Shown: positions 27,269 to 40,316, numbered from the stretch's first letter. The stretch: 64,000 nt of DNA from Halichondria panicea (GCF_963675165.1 NC_087378.1:6567205-6631204), one strand, 5' to 3'. Made by a program: numbers and translations. Notes: generated from the letters alone by a model not told the origin.

Positions 27269-30200
27269 ATGGTCTCAATATCAACTGATGTTGAGTTTCA
27301 CATTAGGAGCAACACACCATGGCCTAAGCTACCCACCACAGTCAAATCAGTGAGTCTTTAATTATGCTTCTGAGAGTTGATAATCAAACTCCCCCACACA
27401 CACCACACACCCCTGGTCCCACACATGTACGCCACACACGCACACACTATACACACCACACACACAGTCTCTCGGCAATGCACCAGGACTGTATGACAAG
27501 GCAGTACTGGATTACAGTGTAAAGAACCAGCTACGATGGAGGATGAATATAGGTGAGTGGGTGCATTTGGTCGGACATTGATTGATTACTTGATTGATTG
27601 CAGTGAAGATTGTGAGCAAGGATGAGCGAAAGTATTACGAGCACCTGCTGCATTACAGCAAAATCAATCTGATGGTGAGTAAATCAAGTATTCCACTCTC
27701 CCCACCCACCGTACCCCTCACAACACTCGTAGTCTGGGAGCCAGATCTTTTCTCAGGGGGAGGGGGGGAGAAGGGAGAAATGGTATAGAGACTCTTGCAG
27801 CATTCCCGTGTCAACTTGTCAATTAGTTAAAGACTTGTGACGTTGTAAGAACGAGTAGACATAGTCCTCTAGAAGCAATTAATACTCATTTCATTGGGTA
27901 AAATATTCACATGACATGATTCGCATTTCATTGGCTCTAGCTAATTCTGATAGAGCACACGGAAATGCAGAGCCTCCAGACCTAATCCTAGCTCTACACT
28001 TGATTTTACCCCCCCGAGATATTAATGGCCCTCAGATTATCACCCCTCACACACACATTACCCCTCACACACCTACCAACTTACCCTTCACACACACACA
28101 CAGCTGTACCCATACCACCTGCAAGACAAGATGATTGAGGGGCTACGAGTGACTCCCTTCCTCTACTACTCCAACATGATGCAGGACATCATGACAAGTG
28201 AGAGAAGTTACGACTCACTGCCCAACTTCACAGCTGCAGACTGTAAGGGAACAACACCTGTGTAGGAATGTATACAGTAGTAGCTAACAAACCAGGCATA
28301 AAATGAGGGGAGATATACATGTATATACAAGCAACAAGCTTTACAAAATAATTGCTCACTGACTGTTTTCTAGCCATTCTAGCCATTCTCTTACACTATT
28401 ATGTGTATTGATTGGGCCCATATTTTTCGCATCCATGCAGTATTCAAAACTGTGTCCTTTGTTCTGTATATACAGTGTGTGACACTGCAATTACCCCACA
28501 TTCTCCTCTCCCTGCAGGTCTACGTCTCATGGGTATTGGACGCAATCAGTACATAGAGCTGATGAACCAGTATAGAGCTAAGGTGAGTCATGCATGATCC
28601 ACCACCTCTAGTCAGCTGGAGTCTTGTACTGAGTCAGCATTATCTCACGTTGCTTTATCCCCCTCTCCCCCCTCCCATCTCACATACTGTAGAAGTTCTT
28701 TCGGAGGAGGAATGTTCGAGAGCTATTGCCTACACACCCTATCAAGATCACCCACGTGGAACCGTGGTGGGTCGTACATATCGGCTATGTTACCGAGGAT
28801 GACGTCAAGGTAAGGGGGTGGTGTGAAGGGTGACACTAACCAAAGTGCTAAATGTGCAGGCGAGCACACCCGATGAGCATCAGGCGGTTGACAAGGTGAT
28901 AGACAAGGGGAAGAAGTTGGAGGCGGGGGTCATCAATCGCAGCACTATACTGAGTGAGTGGGTGGGATATGGCTCTGTGTGATTGAGGTCTATACATCAT
29001 ACCATTACATGTTACATTCTATATAAAGACTACTATCATTATGGTATTCAAAATCAACAAGCTTCATTTTCAGCACCAACAGTAACTTCATGTGCATGTA
29101 TTCACGCATTCCTGCTTTCAGTCCGTATGTAACGTTTCACACTGTTCTGTTGCTGTGTATTGATCAGAGAATGTGCAGTGGCACATTGTGTAGTTAATCG
29201 ATCGACAGTCTTGCATAAAGATTGTCAGTATAATAATTGTTGTCCTGTACACTAAACTATCTAATAAACTATGAGACTCCCCCCTCTACTCAACACACAC
29301 ACACATGCACACACACACACACACACGCACGCACACACGCACACAAAATACAACGCACACGCACAGAACTGTACAACCGAGGGCTTTTCTACTTCCACAT
29401 ACCAATAGCTGACACGGACATCATTGTGGTGCCCCCCCTCCAGGGGTTCGTCATGAATCGGGTGCAGGGGGACTATTTCGAGACTCTCCTCTACAAGATA
29501 TTCGTGTCCATTGATGAGCATACCAATATTGCTGAGCTGGCAAATGTCCTCCAGATTGACCCCGAGCTTGTCAAGGTGGGTGGGGCTACTGGTTGCTGGT
29601 CACCTAATACCAGTAAAACTCTAAGATTATGAACTAACTGCATGGGGTTATAAACTCAGTGTAGCATTTTTCAAACAGCTACATGTATAACTCGTATTCG
29701 GTGCAATTTCAATGATTTTGTGTAATTTGCTGAAAGAACAACACAGAAGCACTGTTTTTTGGATAGTGCAGTGTCTCTTATGCCCTTATTTGGAGGTCTC
29801 ACTGTTCACTACTCTACTCATCTCCCCCCCAGAATGCAGTCTCAGTGTTCATCCGGCTCGGGTTTGCCCATAAGAAGGAGGTGGACGTGGCTCAGCGTTA
29901 CCATACCAGCTGGATGGACTCATTCTCTCCCGCACACACCTCACCACTCCTACCCCTCACAGTGAGGGACACGCCCACCAACGACACCTCAAGTATGCCC
30001 TCCTCCGAGGCCTCTAGTCCAGGTACAGGTTTCCCATGCTTACACTCTGAGCGTTATTACGTACAATACCCTCCACAATTGTGTAAGCTTGTTACAAGAT
30101 CGAGGGATTAGGAGTCGCCCTTGTCAAAAGCTCACACTTATTCAATTTAGGGGCTGTCATTTTCTTTCTACTGAACAACATTACCATACAATTGCATACT

Positions 30201-33200
30201 GTCTGCTTCTGCTGCCCTTCCCCCTTCCAGACCCGAGTGACTCCCTGGTGGGTGTGTCCTCCAGTGGAGTGTTTCAGAAGAGGCTGGCCTTCCTCTTTGA
30301 CTCCACCCTTACTGCCTTTCTTATGATGGGAAACCTCTCACCAGTGAGCTAAGGGTTAATCTTAATTCTTTGTGTAGAACTACAGATTGAAGAGTTAGAG
30401 GGATTGGACGGTTGGTACCACTCGACGTTCAATTACTGCCTTGACGACCGCACTTTCGAATAACGGCCGCGGCTAATTTTTTACTGAAACTGCAGCTAAA
30501 AATGTCCTTGAAACTGCATAACAAACGATTAACAATCAATAGTATGGCTAAGAGTGCAATATGGGATTAATAGCACGAGCAATGGTAAGGATACTAATTA
30601 CACGAGGCGTAGCCGAGCGCTATTAACCTTGCCAGTGCTTGTTACTCATGCTATTAATCCCATATTGCACTCTTAGCCATAAACCTAAATTAATTATTTG
30701 CGGATTTTATTGTTGCGAATTGATTAACCACCGCGAAGTTCGCAAATGGGTGATGCTCACAAAACATTCTAGTAATACCATAGATAGAAGAGAAAGGGAT
30801 TGGCAACTGGGGCAGTTCACGTGATGCTTTTACATTGAATGTACACAGATGGGCCTGAAACCATCCGTGTTTCGCCCTAAAACTCCCGCGAAAACCCGGG
30901 AAACTTATTGTGTCTAATGCCTACTTCTCAAAGACCCCTCCAACACTTAAACACATGCCCCCTGATGGTAGGTATCATTTAGAAATTAATAAAATATAAT
31001 CTTGATTTTCGTGAAGTAGCTAGAGGTACAAAGAGCCTCTGCCAGAGCGCCTTTTCATGCTTGTGTTACTATAGCACCTATGATATAGCTACAGTTGTGT
31101 TACTAAGTAGTGTGCTATGTCCCAAATCGCCACACAAATGAGGTGAAGTTGATGTTTAGCAGTAGAACTGCTTGTAGACTTTTTTACAGACGGCAAAAAC
31201 AAGAATTATTCATGTTTAGACTCCCACGTTGGAAGTAAGCCTCGAGGCGAAACACGGATGGTACCGGAAATGCACTCCGTTGCCAATCCCTTTCTCTTAG
31301 ATCTATGGTAATACAGTATAGCTCTGTAAGTAAGTTCACTTTTAATGCTTAGCAAATTTTTCGTGGGAAAAAACAATAGCAGGCCTTCCAATACAAAAGG
31401 AACAAATCTACTGAGAGTGTTCCGATGGATTTACTGAGACTTAATAGAAACACGGATGGTACCGGAAGTGCACTCCGTTGCCAATCTAATCCCTTTCTCT
31501 TCAATCTATGGTAATACGGTATAGCTCGACTTTTAATGCTTAGTGAATTTTCCAGGGGAAAAAACACAATAGCCTTCTCTGACTCCAATACAAAAGGAAC
31601 AAATCTACTGAGAGTGTTCCGATGGATTTACTGAGACTTAATAGCCTAGCTGTTCAAGTTACAGCTATTAAGTCTTAATAGCACCTCGCAGGCTCTAAAC
31701 AAACTCTCGTGAGTTATGGTCACTAACGAATGTTGTGACGTATTTTGTCAAAGTGCTTCACAAGATTGTTTAGAGACGATAACTGACAATTATTTGTTTA
31801 GCAAGACCCACACACTTATGATACTTCTATCATGACTATTTATACCCGTTTGTTTTGGTTGATAAGTGTTTGTGGTTCACATTCCTAAACCACAGCTGAA
31901 TTGTTATAATTAACCCGAGGCGTGTAGGCGGCCTTGGTTACAGTAGTCTGTCAGTCCGTGTGTGTGTGTGTGTGTGTCTGTTACTGCTCAGTTTGGCTTA
32001 CCTGGTGATTTAGGCATCACAATTTGTACGTAGGGAAACTTGTAGCATTAAAACCAAGGCTTAAAATGCAAAGAAGTCTTTGAAAAGGCGAGCTAAACCT
32101 AAGAAGCTTTTTGCGTACTAGCTCAATCTAAACGCGGCTATTTAACCCAGCTAGATGTGGCTATTATTCGAAACATAAGCCATTACTTACTGTTTGCTTT
32201 GTGTGTTTGTGGAAAAGGGTCGATACAATAGAAAGCTAGAATTGTGTCTAGTTTGTCTCTGTTAGCTGACTCTGGGATCCTACTCCAGGAGGCATACTTC
32301 TCTGCATGAGACTCTAGGCTTCTTTGCTGTGATCCTAGTCCACAATGCATATATGAGCATTTAAGAACAGGGTTTTAGTGGTACATGTACCACTGTTCTC
32401 AAATGTTTCAGCTTTCCTCCAGTCTGGTTTAGCTCCTGAGTTGCTGTGCTAGACAGTTAAGTCATACATGATATTCATCACTACATGCACGCATTATATC
32501 ACTCTCTGGTTCTTTATAATCATGTCACGTCACCAGCCGAGGGTTTGCACTTTAGTGCTCTAGTTATAATCATGTTTCAATCGCCTCTTGCAGGGTCTCA
32601 AGAACCACGCTGTGACCATGTTTGAGGTGGGTAAGCTGACAGACGAGAGCCTCGACTCCTTCATCACTGAATTGGGCAAGGTCGGCACACACACACACCC
32701 TCAGCCTGTTATTACCCGAGGCGCACGTGGGTGGGCGGCCACGGGTATAGTAGTCCGTTGGTTTGTTTGTTTGTTTGTTGTTTACAATTCTCAGAGCCTA
32801 CTAACATGCATAATTATCTCACCCAGCTGGGATAATGAAAGCACCACGGCCAGTAGTATTTATTAGCACCACGGCCAGTTATTATAATGTATTTATTGGC
32901 TACACTGACGTGCACAATGTACTCCTGATTTTACATAATATGGCTGCACACTTGGGTTGCAAGCTGGCTTACCTATGCATTTATGTATTTCTTTGCAGCT
33001 ACTATTTAGTCATACTTACTTTGATCCCTCCTTCCCCCGCCCAGGTAAGCAGGCAAGCTGAGGGTGAGGCGAGACGTTACTACGAGCATGCCATCACTCT
33101 CAGGAACACCGTCCTCTTTCTACGTAACAACCCGGCTCTGAAAGGGGGTGGGTCAGATGGTTGTGGTCTCAAAGTGGACCTTCTGCGGCTGGAGAGCATG

Positions 33201-35266
33201 GCCAGTCTGGACACGGGCACGCTCAGTAGGATTCTGCAGAAGAACTACAGGTGAGAGACCAAGTGGCCGACCTTGAAGCTAAAACCAGGGCGTATAAAAA
33301 AGAAAGAGGTTATGCAACTGACTATCAACCCTACGTGCAAGCAAAAACTAAAGCCACAAACCACACTATATGTACATAATTATTACTGTACTTTTCCACC
33401 GCCCACTTTAGTTTTTTGCTCGTAAGTTGTTGCATGCCCTCTTGTATACGCCCTTGCTAATACGTTATACATGTAGATCAAACATTCTATATTCTCAGAG
33501 TTTATGCCCAGACATTCTCTTGCTGTGTTAGTAAGGCCACTGTTTGTACGTGTAAACTCCTTATTTATGTACTCCCCTCCCCCAGCATTCTGGTTTCCAT
33601 GGCACCGCTGAGTCAAGAGGTGCAGTCCGTCAGCAGCTGCTCCCCTCCACACCTCGGGCCAGCCATCGCTGAAATGAACAGCATCTGGTATCGTCTGTGG
33701 CTCTATCAGAAGCTCGGCTCCGGACCACCCTCCCTTCTCCTGGCAAAGGGGAACAGACTCAGGAGACTACCGGCACTTATTAAGGTGGGGCTTATGAGGC
33801 ACTGCAATAGTGTATGGAGATTAGGTGGTGTTTCAGTACTTGTCATAAGATGTTGCATAATGCATAGATCTTATTATGGGACCTACATACAATTTTTACT
33901 TCAGGGTTACAGTCGAGTGGTGGTGACAACATGGGGTCACGACCCCACCGTAGTACTGGTCTCCAACCTCCTCCTCACTGTCAATGATGCCCTTACGCAC
34001 TCGGCAGTCCTCGTTCAGGTCAGGGGGTGTGGCTTTTGTATATGGGGTAGGTGAAATATATATGCATGTGAGGAATAGTAAAGCTTTGCTGTGTTTTTAA
34101 ACATCCACTTACCGCCCCCATTATTACCCCCTGCAGGGTCACGGGTGGAGGGAAGAGGGGTTGGAACAAACCATCCCATTCCCATTCGACAGAGACGAGG
34201 AGATCCCCATTCCAGAAGGTACACACACACACACACACCTACAGTACAGTACCTCATCATAGTCGTTAGCCTTGATTTCATGCCGATAAAAAGACGTGTT
34301 TAATACGGCCTGGAATCGAGGCTACTTAGTCGTCAACAATCACCAATCAGTGTTAGTTAAGAGAAGTGTCAGTGTATTCTTGTACATTTATGACTGCTGT
34401 TTCTTCTACGCTCCCACCTCCCCTCCCCCAGACGACCTATTGAACCACCCGTGTCTGAAGCAGCTGGAACGAGACCTGGATATTCAGCACACATGCGGCT
34501 ATATTCGTCTGCTCAAGAGTGGTGCTCCGGCCTTGAAGCCACGCACACCTCGACATGCTGTTAGAAAGACGGTCGGAAATAAAACTAAAAACGCAGAGAT
34601 TTCCAGTTTCCTAGACGACCTTCGTGAACTTGGAATTGGTCAATCTCAAACTGAAGAGCCAACTGAAACCACAGTTCAGAATGGAACCGAGGCAGAAGAG
34701 ATATCACGTTCCGATAATTCAGAGGAAGAATCCGATACCATGTCACCAGTTGAGAGGAAAATTGCATCTGAATGGGTTCCACTGGAATTGAGTTTTGGAA
34801 TACCACTATTCAGTGATAAGGACAACACAGCTGTATGTGACAAGGTAAGTCCAGCGTTGCCATGGTGCCCTCACTGAGTATATAACATGCGGCGTGATGC
34901 TCTATTGCAGATCAGAGAGTGTGAACTGTTCAATGTGGAGAACCTTCAGAGGCAGATCCAGTCAAACAGACTCATGGCACTAGAGCTGCTCTCCTTCATC
35001 AGTTCTTATCAGGTGAGCTGCTCATTTTGTCCAAATTTACTCTCTACTGTATAATGGTGGGTTGTTCCCTTAACATCTAACATCACTCCAAATTGTCCCA
35101 CCCCACCCACTCACGACTCTCACAGGACGTTCCTTACTTTATGGAAGGCTTGGAGAGCTCCCACTTCACAGATTCCGCCCCAAGCACACCCCCAATCCCC
35201 ATGCCAACCAGAAACCTAATGTTCCACAACGGGACGCTATCAGACTACAATGAGATAACAGATTAA
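27269..35266 (+). CDS. FAM91A1: FAM91 family protein (FAM91A1 orthologue), complete
   Basis: Eighteen coding exons: 27269-27349, 27468-27552, 27604-27674, 28104-28242, 28518-28582, 28693-28809, 28860-28953, 29367-29575, 29833-30022, 30231-30343, 32594-32680, 33045-33250, 33586-33784, 33905-34018, 34137-34218, 34432-34844, 34911-35012 and 35126-35266 (TAA). They total 2508 nt (835 aa; human FAM91A1 is about 838), with every phase matching. Family-typical stretches are [117 protein letters not shown] and [14 protein letters not shown]. Known FAM91A1 works with TBC1D23 and WDR11 in tethering endosome-derived vesicles to golgins at the trans-Golgi. Exon 16 carries a long variable acidic/Ser region. 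The donors of exons 11 and 14 (GTCGGC, GTCAGG) are weak. Parts of the gene are duplicated downstream. Confidence 0.96.
30544..30680. mobile_element. MITE with GGCTAAGAGTGCAATATGGG termini
   Basis: The left arm GGCTAAGAGTGCAATATGGG (continuing ATTAATAGCA) has its reverse complement at 30645-30678. The element is about 137 bp and sits in FAM91 intron 10. The centre contains ACACGAGGCGTAGCCGAGCG. Confidence 0.85.
30779..31308. mobile_element. Non-autonomous DNA transposon, CATAGATAGAAGAGAAAGGG family, copy 1
   Basis: Ends CATAGATAGAAGAGAAAGGG and ATCTATGG form an inverted repeat of about 28 bp (AGGGATTGGCAAC against GTTGCCAATCCCT). The direct repeat TAATAC flanks both sides (30773-30778 and 31309-31314), as expected of a target duplication. 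530 bp, no transposase ORF. Related copies are at 39820-40318 and 42625-43080. Intron 10 of FAM91. Confidence 0.85.
31309..31660. repeat. Tandem duplication of about 195 bp carrying GGAACAA...GTGTTCC hairpin motif
   Basis: The block TAATACAGTATAGCTC ... CTACTGAGAGTGTTCCGATG ... ACTTAATAG occurs twice (about 31309-31450 and 31510-31650). Between the copies lies a fragment of the right end of the 530-bp transposon. Both copies include the GAACAAATCTACTGAGAGTG hairpin word that is scattered through the 42-61 kb region. Confidence 0.75.
31913..32566 (+). repeat. ACCCGAGGCG dispersed repeat, full-length-like copy
   Basis: Starts TAACCCGAGGCGTGTAGGCG and ends CAGCCGAGGGTTTGCACTTT AGTGCTC-type sequence, 20 bp before FAM91 exon 11. 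A further 5'-end fragment (TTACCCGAGGCGCACGTGGG) lies at about 32710-32780 in the next intron. Confidence 0.75.
34267..34324. mobile_element. 58-bp miniature TAGCCTYG transposon in FAM91 intron 15
   Basis: Left end TAGCCTTGATTTCATGCCG and right end CGGCCTGGAATCGAGGCTA are an imperfect inverted repeat. The flanks are 9-bp near-identical direct repeats (CATAGTCGT and CTTAGTCGT). The duplicated FAM91 segment at 61.9 kb lacks the element at the same site, which confirms it as an insertion. Confidence 0.88.
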
Positions 35267-36680
35267 TTTTGTATAATTATTATAGAGCAATTGTTTGTAT
35301 GATTGTAAGTAAATACAGGTAATTTGATTGTTATGGCAATTCTGAATAATTGCTGCAGTGGTAAAAAGTTGTTCAGTGTTGGGAATCAGAGGAGCTAGGG
35401 AGACACAATTATGACGTTTTTGACGTTGTGTTGTTAACAATGGAAAAGGGTCACTGAAGTAGAAGCTAGCTAGAATTGTGACTGTAATGTGATGTACTCC
35501 GACCAGGACCAATTCTACTTCTCACAGTGACACTGTCCATGCACCTCTTCTTGACTTCACTGTGATCATAGTCCACCGTGCATGCATGTGTACCAATGGT
35601 GTTGCTACAATGATGTGATGGTGAGTAGATCTAGTGGTAGATCTAGTACATGCACTAATTTAAAGTATTTTTGTTGCTTTGTATCACTCCTCTGGTTTTT
35701 AATCATGTCAACAGCCGAGAGTTTGCACTTTAGTGCTCTAGTCTGTCGGTTTGTAATTTCTGAGCCTGCTTACCTGCATGGATGCCATAGCGGTGCGTTT
35801 ACAAATTACAGCATGGATACCGACTTTGTTCTAATTAGAGCACCAATTCGAATCTGGAAATGGTCTACATTTGGAACGACAAAAGAATTATTATTGGCAG
35901 TTGGTTCTTAGAATAGGATGGAGCTAACAAAAAGAACGAAATATTAGCATTACAGTGACCTGGTTGCCTCGAATATAGCCGCTCAAAGTTTAAAGACCTC
36001 AAAACGTTGTGATTTAGCTATAAATTATACTGCACTCAAAGTAGTATTCTATCGAATATGTATCATCAACACCAGTATTTAAGTCAGCCTAGCTAGCAGA
36101 CTATGTGCTTGAAGCTATCTTTTATAACCAAAGGTTGTTGGTTTAATATGGTCGTGCTAACTAACTAAGCACCACAATAAAATAATTACGAAATGGAAAT
36201 GGTTCACAAATTAAAACTGACAGTTGGTTCTTCTATTGAAGTGGTTCTGTAATTAGAAGAAAATTAAACGGTATATAGCCTTCACACAACAACTTTAATA
36301 GTAGCAGATTTTGATGTTAAAGTAGATTCCTTGTTTCTCATCAGCCTCCCTCTTGTGATAAAAGTAACCTCCTCGACTTTTCATTATTGCTCTATAAAGC
36401 ATTGACACCCTCTTATCACCTGCTCTTTTGGTAAAGAAAGTGATGTGTTACATGTATGTGCTGTAATCGAAAATATACGTTGTTTTTCCTGATGACGTAA
36501 TAAAAACAATGAATAATGACCTCTTCTCCTCATGCAAATTGAGGAAGTGGCTGATGAGAAATAAGGAATCTACGTTGCCTGGCCTAAATCAGAATTGTTA
36601 CTCTAAACGGCTCAGACTGTCAACATTTCCCTGTAATAATCATGTAATTATGTGCTTTTCACACAGATAGGAACAACATA
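35267..36680. other. FAM91 3' flank with permuted ACCCGAGGCG-repeat fragment
   Basis: No gene is seen. At about 35430-35860 the 3' part of the dispersed repeat (GAAAAGGGTCACTGAAGTAG ... GAGAGTTTGCACTTTAGTGC) is followed directly by its 5' internal part (GCTTACCTGCATGGATGCC ... TTACAGCATGGATACC). This order is reversed relative to other copies. 36290-36560 is AT-rich unique sequence. Confidence 0.55.
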
Positions 36681-36683
36681 ATT

Positions 36684-37168
36684 ATGAGCTTTAACACTAG
36701 ACTGGAAACCACTCCCTTTGGAAAGAATCACTGGCAGTCTGTTATCGAGGCTAAAAACGCATTACGTATTTTGTGGTTTGTTCTAATTGCATTCCAACCT
36801 CTCAACACGGCAGCTTGCCAGTCCCTTTCTCTGCAAGAGAAAGGGAGTGGTTTCCACACAACACTAGTATAAACAGCTTTTGTAACTATAATCATAGATG
36901 TACATAAGCTCAGAGCTAAGGACGTGCAGAGTACACACAATGTAATCACAACAGGAGAGGTGCTTAGTGCAGTGTATGTCCCTCAGTAATGCCCTTATTT
37001 AGAGGTCCCACTGTTCACTGCCACTCTATCCATCTCTCCCCAGAATGCAGTCTCAGTGTTCATCCGGCTCGGGTTCGCGGAGGTGGACGTGGCTCAGCGT
37101 TACCATACCAGCTGGATGGATTCGTTCTCTCCGGGCCCGCACACACCTCACCACTCCTACCCCTCACA
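36684..37168 (+). pseudogene. Truncated copy of FAM91 exon 9 with its duplicated 5' flank
   Basis: 37044-37168 matches FAM91 exon 9 (acceptor CCCCAG, then AATGCAGTCTCAGTGTTCAT). It lacks about 10 bp after the Gly-Phe codons, has an insertion (CCGGGCCCGC) near CATTCTCTCC, and ends at the CCTCACAATGAAGGACAC block. The upstream stretch 36765-36970 (ATAATCATAGATGTACATAA, GTGCTTAGTGCAGTGT) is shared with the copies at 44.6 and 54.3 kb but not with the parent intron. Confidence 0.85.
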
Positions 37169-37790
37169 ATGAAGGACACAACAGGAGAGGTGCTTAGTGC
37201 AGTGTCCCTTAGTGTCCTTATTTGGAGGTCCCACTGTTCACTACTCTATCCATCTCTCCCCAGAATGCAGTCTCAGTGTTCATCCGGCTCGGGTTCGCCC
37301 ATAAGAAGGAGGTGGACGTGGCTCAGCGTTACCATACCAGCTGGATGGATTCGTTCTCTCCCGCACACACCTCACCACTCCTACCCCTCACAGTGAGGGA
37401 CACGCCCACCAACGACACCTCCAGTATGCCCTCCTCTGAGGCCTCTAGTCCAGGTACAGGTGTCCCATGCTTACACTCTGAGCGTTATTACGTACAATAC
37501 CCTCCACAATTGTGTAAGCAAGATCGGGGGATTGGGAGTCGCCCTTGTCAAAAGCTCAATTATACTCAATTTAGAGGCTGTTATTTTCTTTCTACTGAAC
37601 AACATCCATATAATACGATTGCATACTGTCTGCTTCTACTGCCCCTCCCCCTTCCAGACCCGAGTGACTCTCTGGTGGGTGTGTCTTCCAGTGGAGTGTT
37701 TCAGAAGAGGCTGGCCTTCCTCTTTGACTCCACCCTTACTGCCTTCCTCATGATGGGAAACCTCTCGCCGGTGAGACAGGGGTTAAATAA
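37169..37790 (+). pseudogene. Intact duplicate of FAM91 exons 9 and 10
   Basis: 37264-37453 (190 bp, like exon 9) and 37658-37770 (113 bp, like exon 10) keep the parent lengths, frame, acceptors and donors. They encode a nearly identical stretch ([20 protein letters not shown] ... [19 protein letters not shown]). They lie downstream of the FAM91 stop codon with no neighbouring FAM91 exons, so I class them as duplicated fragments. Because they are undamaged, the duplication is young, is preserved, or is an unmerged haplotype. Confidence 0.85.
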
Positions 37791-38797
37791 TAAATCCTTA
37801 GAGTCAGCTAGGGGTTATAGGGATTAGGTTTGTGGCTGGTGTTAGAGACTGAACTGCCATTAGATTTGAGGTAGGGTCATTTTAAGCGGCCACCTTGCTA
37901 TTTCGGCCAAGCTGCACTGTCCCAAAGATAGCCGGATTAACGAGAGTCTACTGTACGTATTACTAGAATGTGTTTTGCAAGCACAAAACATTTGCTATTT
38001 TGCAATTTTTGAGCGCTTTTGCAAATCACAAATTCCTTTACCAGTACTTGTACATGATATCACGATGATATCACGATCCCGATCCTTGTTCTCAAAGTTT
38101 AGATCACAAAGTCTATCGATTTGGCTTATTTGCAAAGGGTTTTTCTTGAGTAAAATATTTAAAATGTTTGTAGGAAGATCTTCTTGTTAGGAATTGTATT
38201 AGGTTAGAGCACAGCTATTATAAAGGGGGGGGGGGGTTCAGAGAGGGTGTTAAAATTGTTTGCTCTTGAGTTTTTATTTGCTGAGTTATTTTTGTGAAAG
38301 AGAGACATTGTTTCTATGTCTAAACTGTTGCACTACTCATTACAGTACAGCGCTTGTTACATGTAGCTATCAGTTTGCTAAATGATAAAACTTAAATGCA
38401 AAGATTGTGTGGTCATAGCCGATTTTAGTCGTCAAATAGTAGATAAAAAAGACTCTAACAAGAACTAAACAGTGACCTACCAGCAGTTTATGATATTCCT
38501 GAGGGCGGCTTAAAGAGTTCTTGCGCCTATCTATCTACAAATGTGAAGAAAAATGTCAGAGTGGTCGGCTATTTTTCTTAACACGAGCTAACTCGATGAC
38601 TGACTGTTTATTACTTTGAAGAATTTGTCGAGTGTCGAGCTGCCCTGCCCCTTTCCTCGTTTAAATAGATAATTGCCTTGCTGGTGCAAGTGTATGCAAT
38701 AATTATTAATTTAGCATATAAAATGACGACTGGTGTTTGTTGATCTAAAACTAGATAATTACTGTGTGGGTAAACATTGCATCATAAGCATCATTAG
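37791..38797. other. Spacer without recognised gene
   Basis: AT-rich sequence with a 14-bp G run at about 38225. No exon or complete element was delimited on either strand. Confidence 0.5.
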
Positions 38798-39400
38798 CCT
38801 CGATTCCAGGCCGCAGGGAAAGGCGGTCTGGTATACACTGTTTACGCATGCGCCAGAATTACCAAGAATCTTGGTAATCGTAAATTGTAGTATATTTATC
38901 AGTATTCTTATTCCGCATTTAGTTGTAAAACATTGATATCCGTTTCATTTATAATGATGTCATTGAAAAAAGAAATCTAGTCCAAGTTGTATTAATGGCT
39001 CCTACCTTCTCTTCTGCTCTCGCGTACGCGTTATCCTGTGTTGGAAAACCAGGTCTAGTCTTGAAAGACAAGCAGCTGGAGGCGTTGAAGTGTCTGTACG
39101 CTGGTGTTTATGTGGGTACCGTACCGACCGGCTATGGCAAGTCCATCTGCTTTCCAGACTCTCCCTTTCTTGATTGATGTGAAGCTTGACAGGACCAGTG
39201 CACCTCTCTCTGAAAGAAGTGTTGTGATGGTGATTTCTCCTCTTGTTTCTCTGAGTGAAGCCATGCATCTTCAAAGTGTTGGTGTGTCTGTTCGACGTTC
39301 AGTACCATTCTCTCTGAAAGGAAGCATTGTTGTGACATTTGCTGAAAATTGGTCACAGAGTATTAAAGTACGTGGTATCTGATCCGAGAAATGTGTTGCC
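38798..39400 (+). mobile_element. TAGCCTCG-family transposon end with RecQ-like helicase fragment
   Basis: The left terminus TAGCCTCGATTCCAGGCCG at about 38793-38812 is followed by a subterminal hairpin (ATTACC ... GGTAAT) and, about 180 bp in, an ORF at 38995. The ORF reads KDKQLEALKCL ... PTGYGKSICF and stops at 39174. One extra base at about 39153 shifts the frame, and the adjacent frame continues LPFLIDVKLDRTSAPL ... VVMVISPLVSLSEAM to about 39380. Q-like motif, Walker A (GYGKS) and motif Ia (SPLVSL) identify a RecQ-type DNA helicase N-terminal part. No right terminus was found. Confidence 0.7.
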
Positions 39401-39819
39401 TGAATGTGTTTACAATCCGAGGGACTTGTCACCTGAGTGTGTATCCGATTTGAGGTACTTGTTGCTTGAGTGTGTATTAATGGATATTGCTTTCAATGGT
39501 AAATCTATTGTGTAAATCAATAAGTAGTCCTCACATTATGTTACTTCGCAGCCACTGTACTTATCCACATTTAGTTTTTACCCACAGGTTTAACTAATTT
39601 CTTATGAGATTGACTTGTCGCCTAAGTGTGTATCCGATCCGAGCCTCAAGTCATTCAAACTGCTTTAGTATACTGTTATGGACACCACGGGCCTTAACCT
39701 CCCACTTCATAGTAAGGGCTATTCCTTCTTGTATAGCATCAAGAGTTCATTATAGGAACTCTTGATAGCATTAATATGCCTCGGTGCGTATGCGCAAGCG
39801 AGGTATACGGTAGTGTGTT

Positions 39820-40316
39820 CATAGATAGAAGAGGGATTGGCAACGGGGGCAGTTCACGTGATGCTTTTACATTGAATGTACACAGATGGGCCTGAAACCA
39901 TCCGTGTTTCGCCCTAAAACTCCCGCGGAAACCTGGGAAACTTATTGTGTCTAATGCCTACTTCTCAAAGACCCCTCCAACACTTAAACACGACATGCCC
40001 CCTGATGGTAGGTATCATCTTGATTTTCGTGAAGTAGCTAGAGGTACACAGAGCCTCTGTCAGAGGCTTTTTCATGCTTGTGTTCTTATAGCACCTATGA
40101 TATAGCTAAGTAGTGTGCTATGTCCCAAATCGCCACACAAATGAGGTGAAGTTGATGTTTAGCAGTAGAACTGCTTGTAGACTTTTTTACAGACGGCAAA
40201 AACAATTCTCATGAATTATTCATGTTTAGACTCCCACGTTAGAAGTAAGCCTCGAGGCGAAACACGGATGGTACCGGAAGTGCATTCCGTTGCCAATCCC
40301 TTTCTCTTCTATCTAT

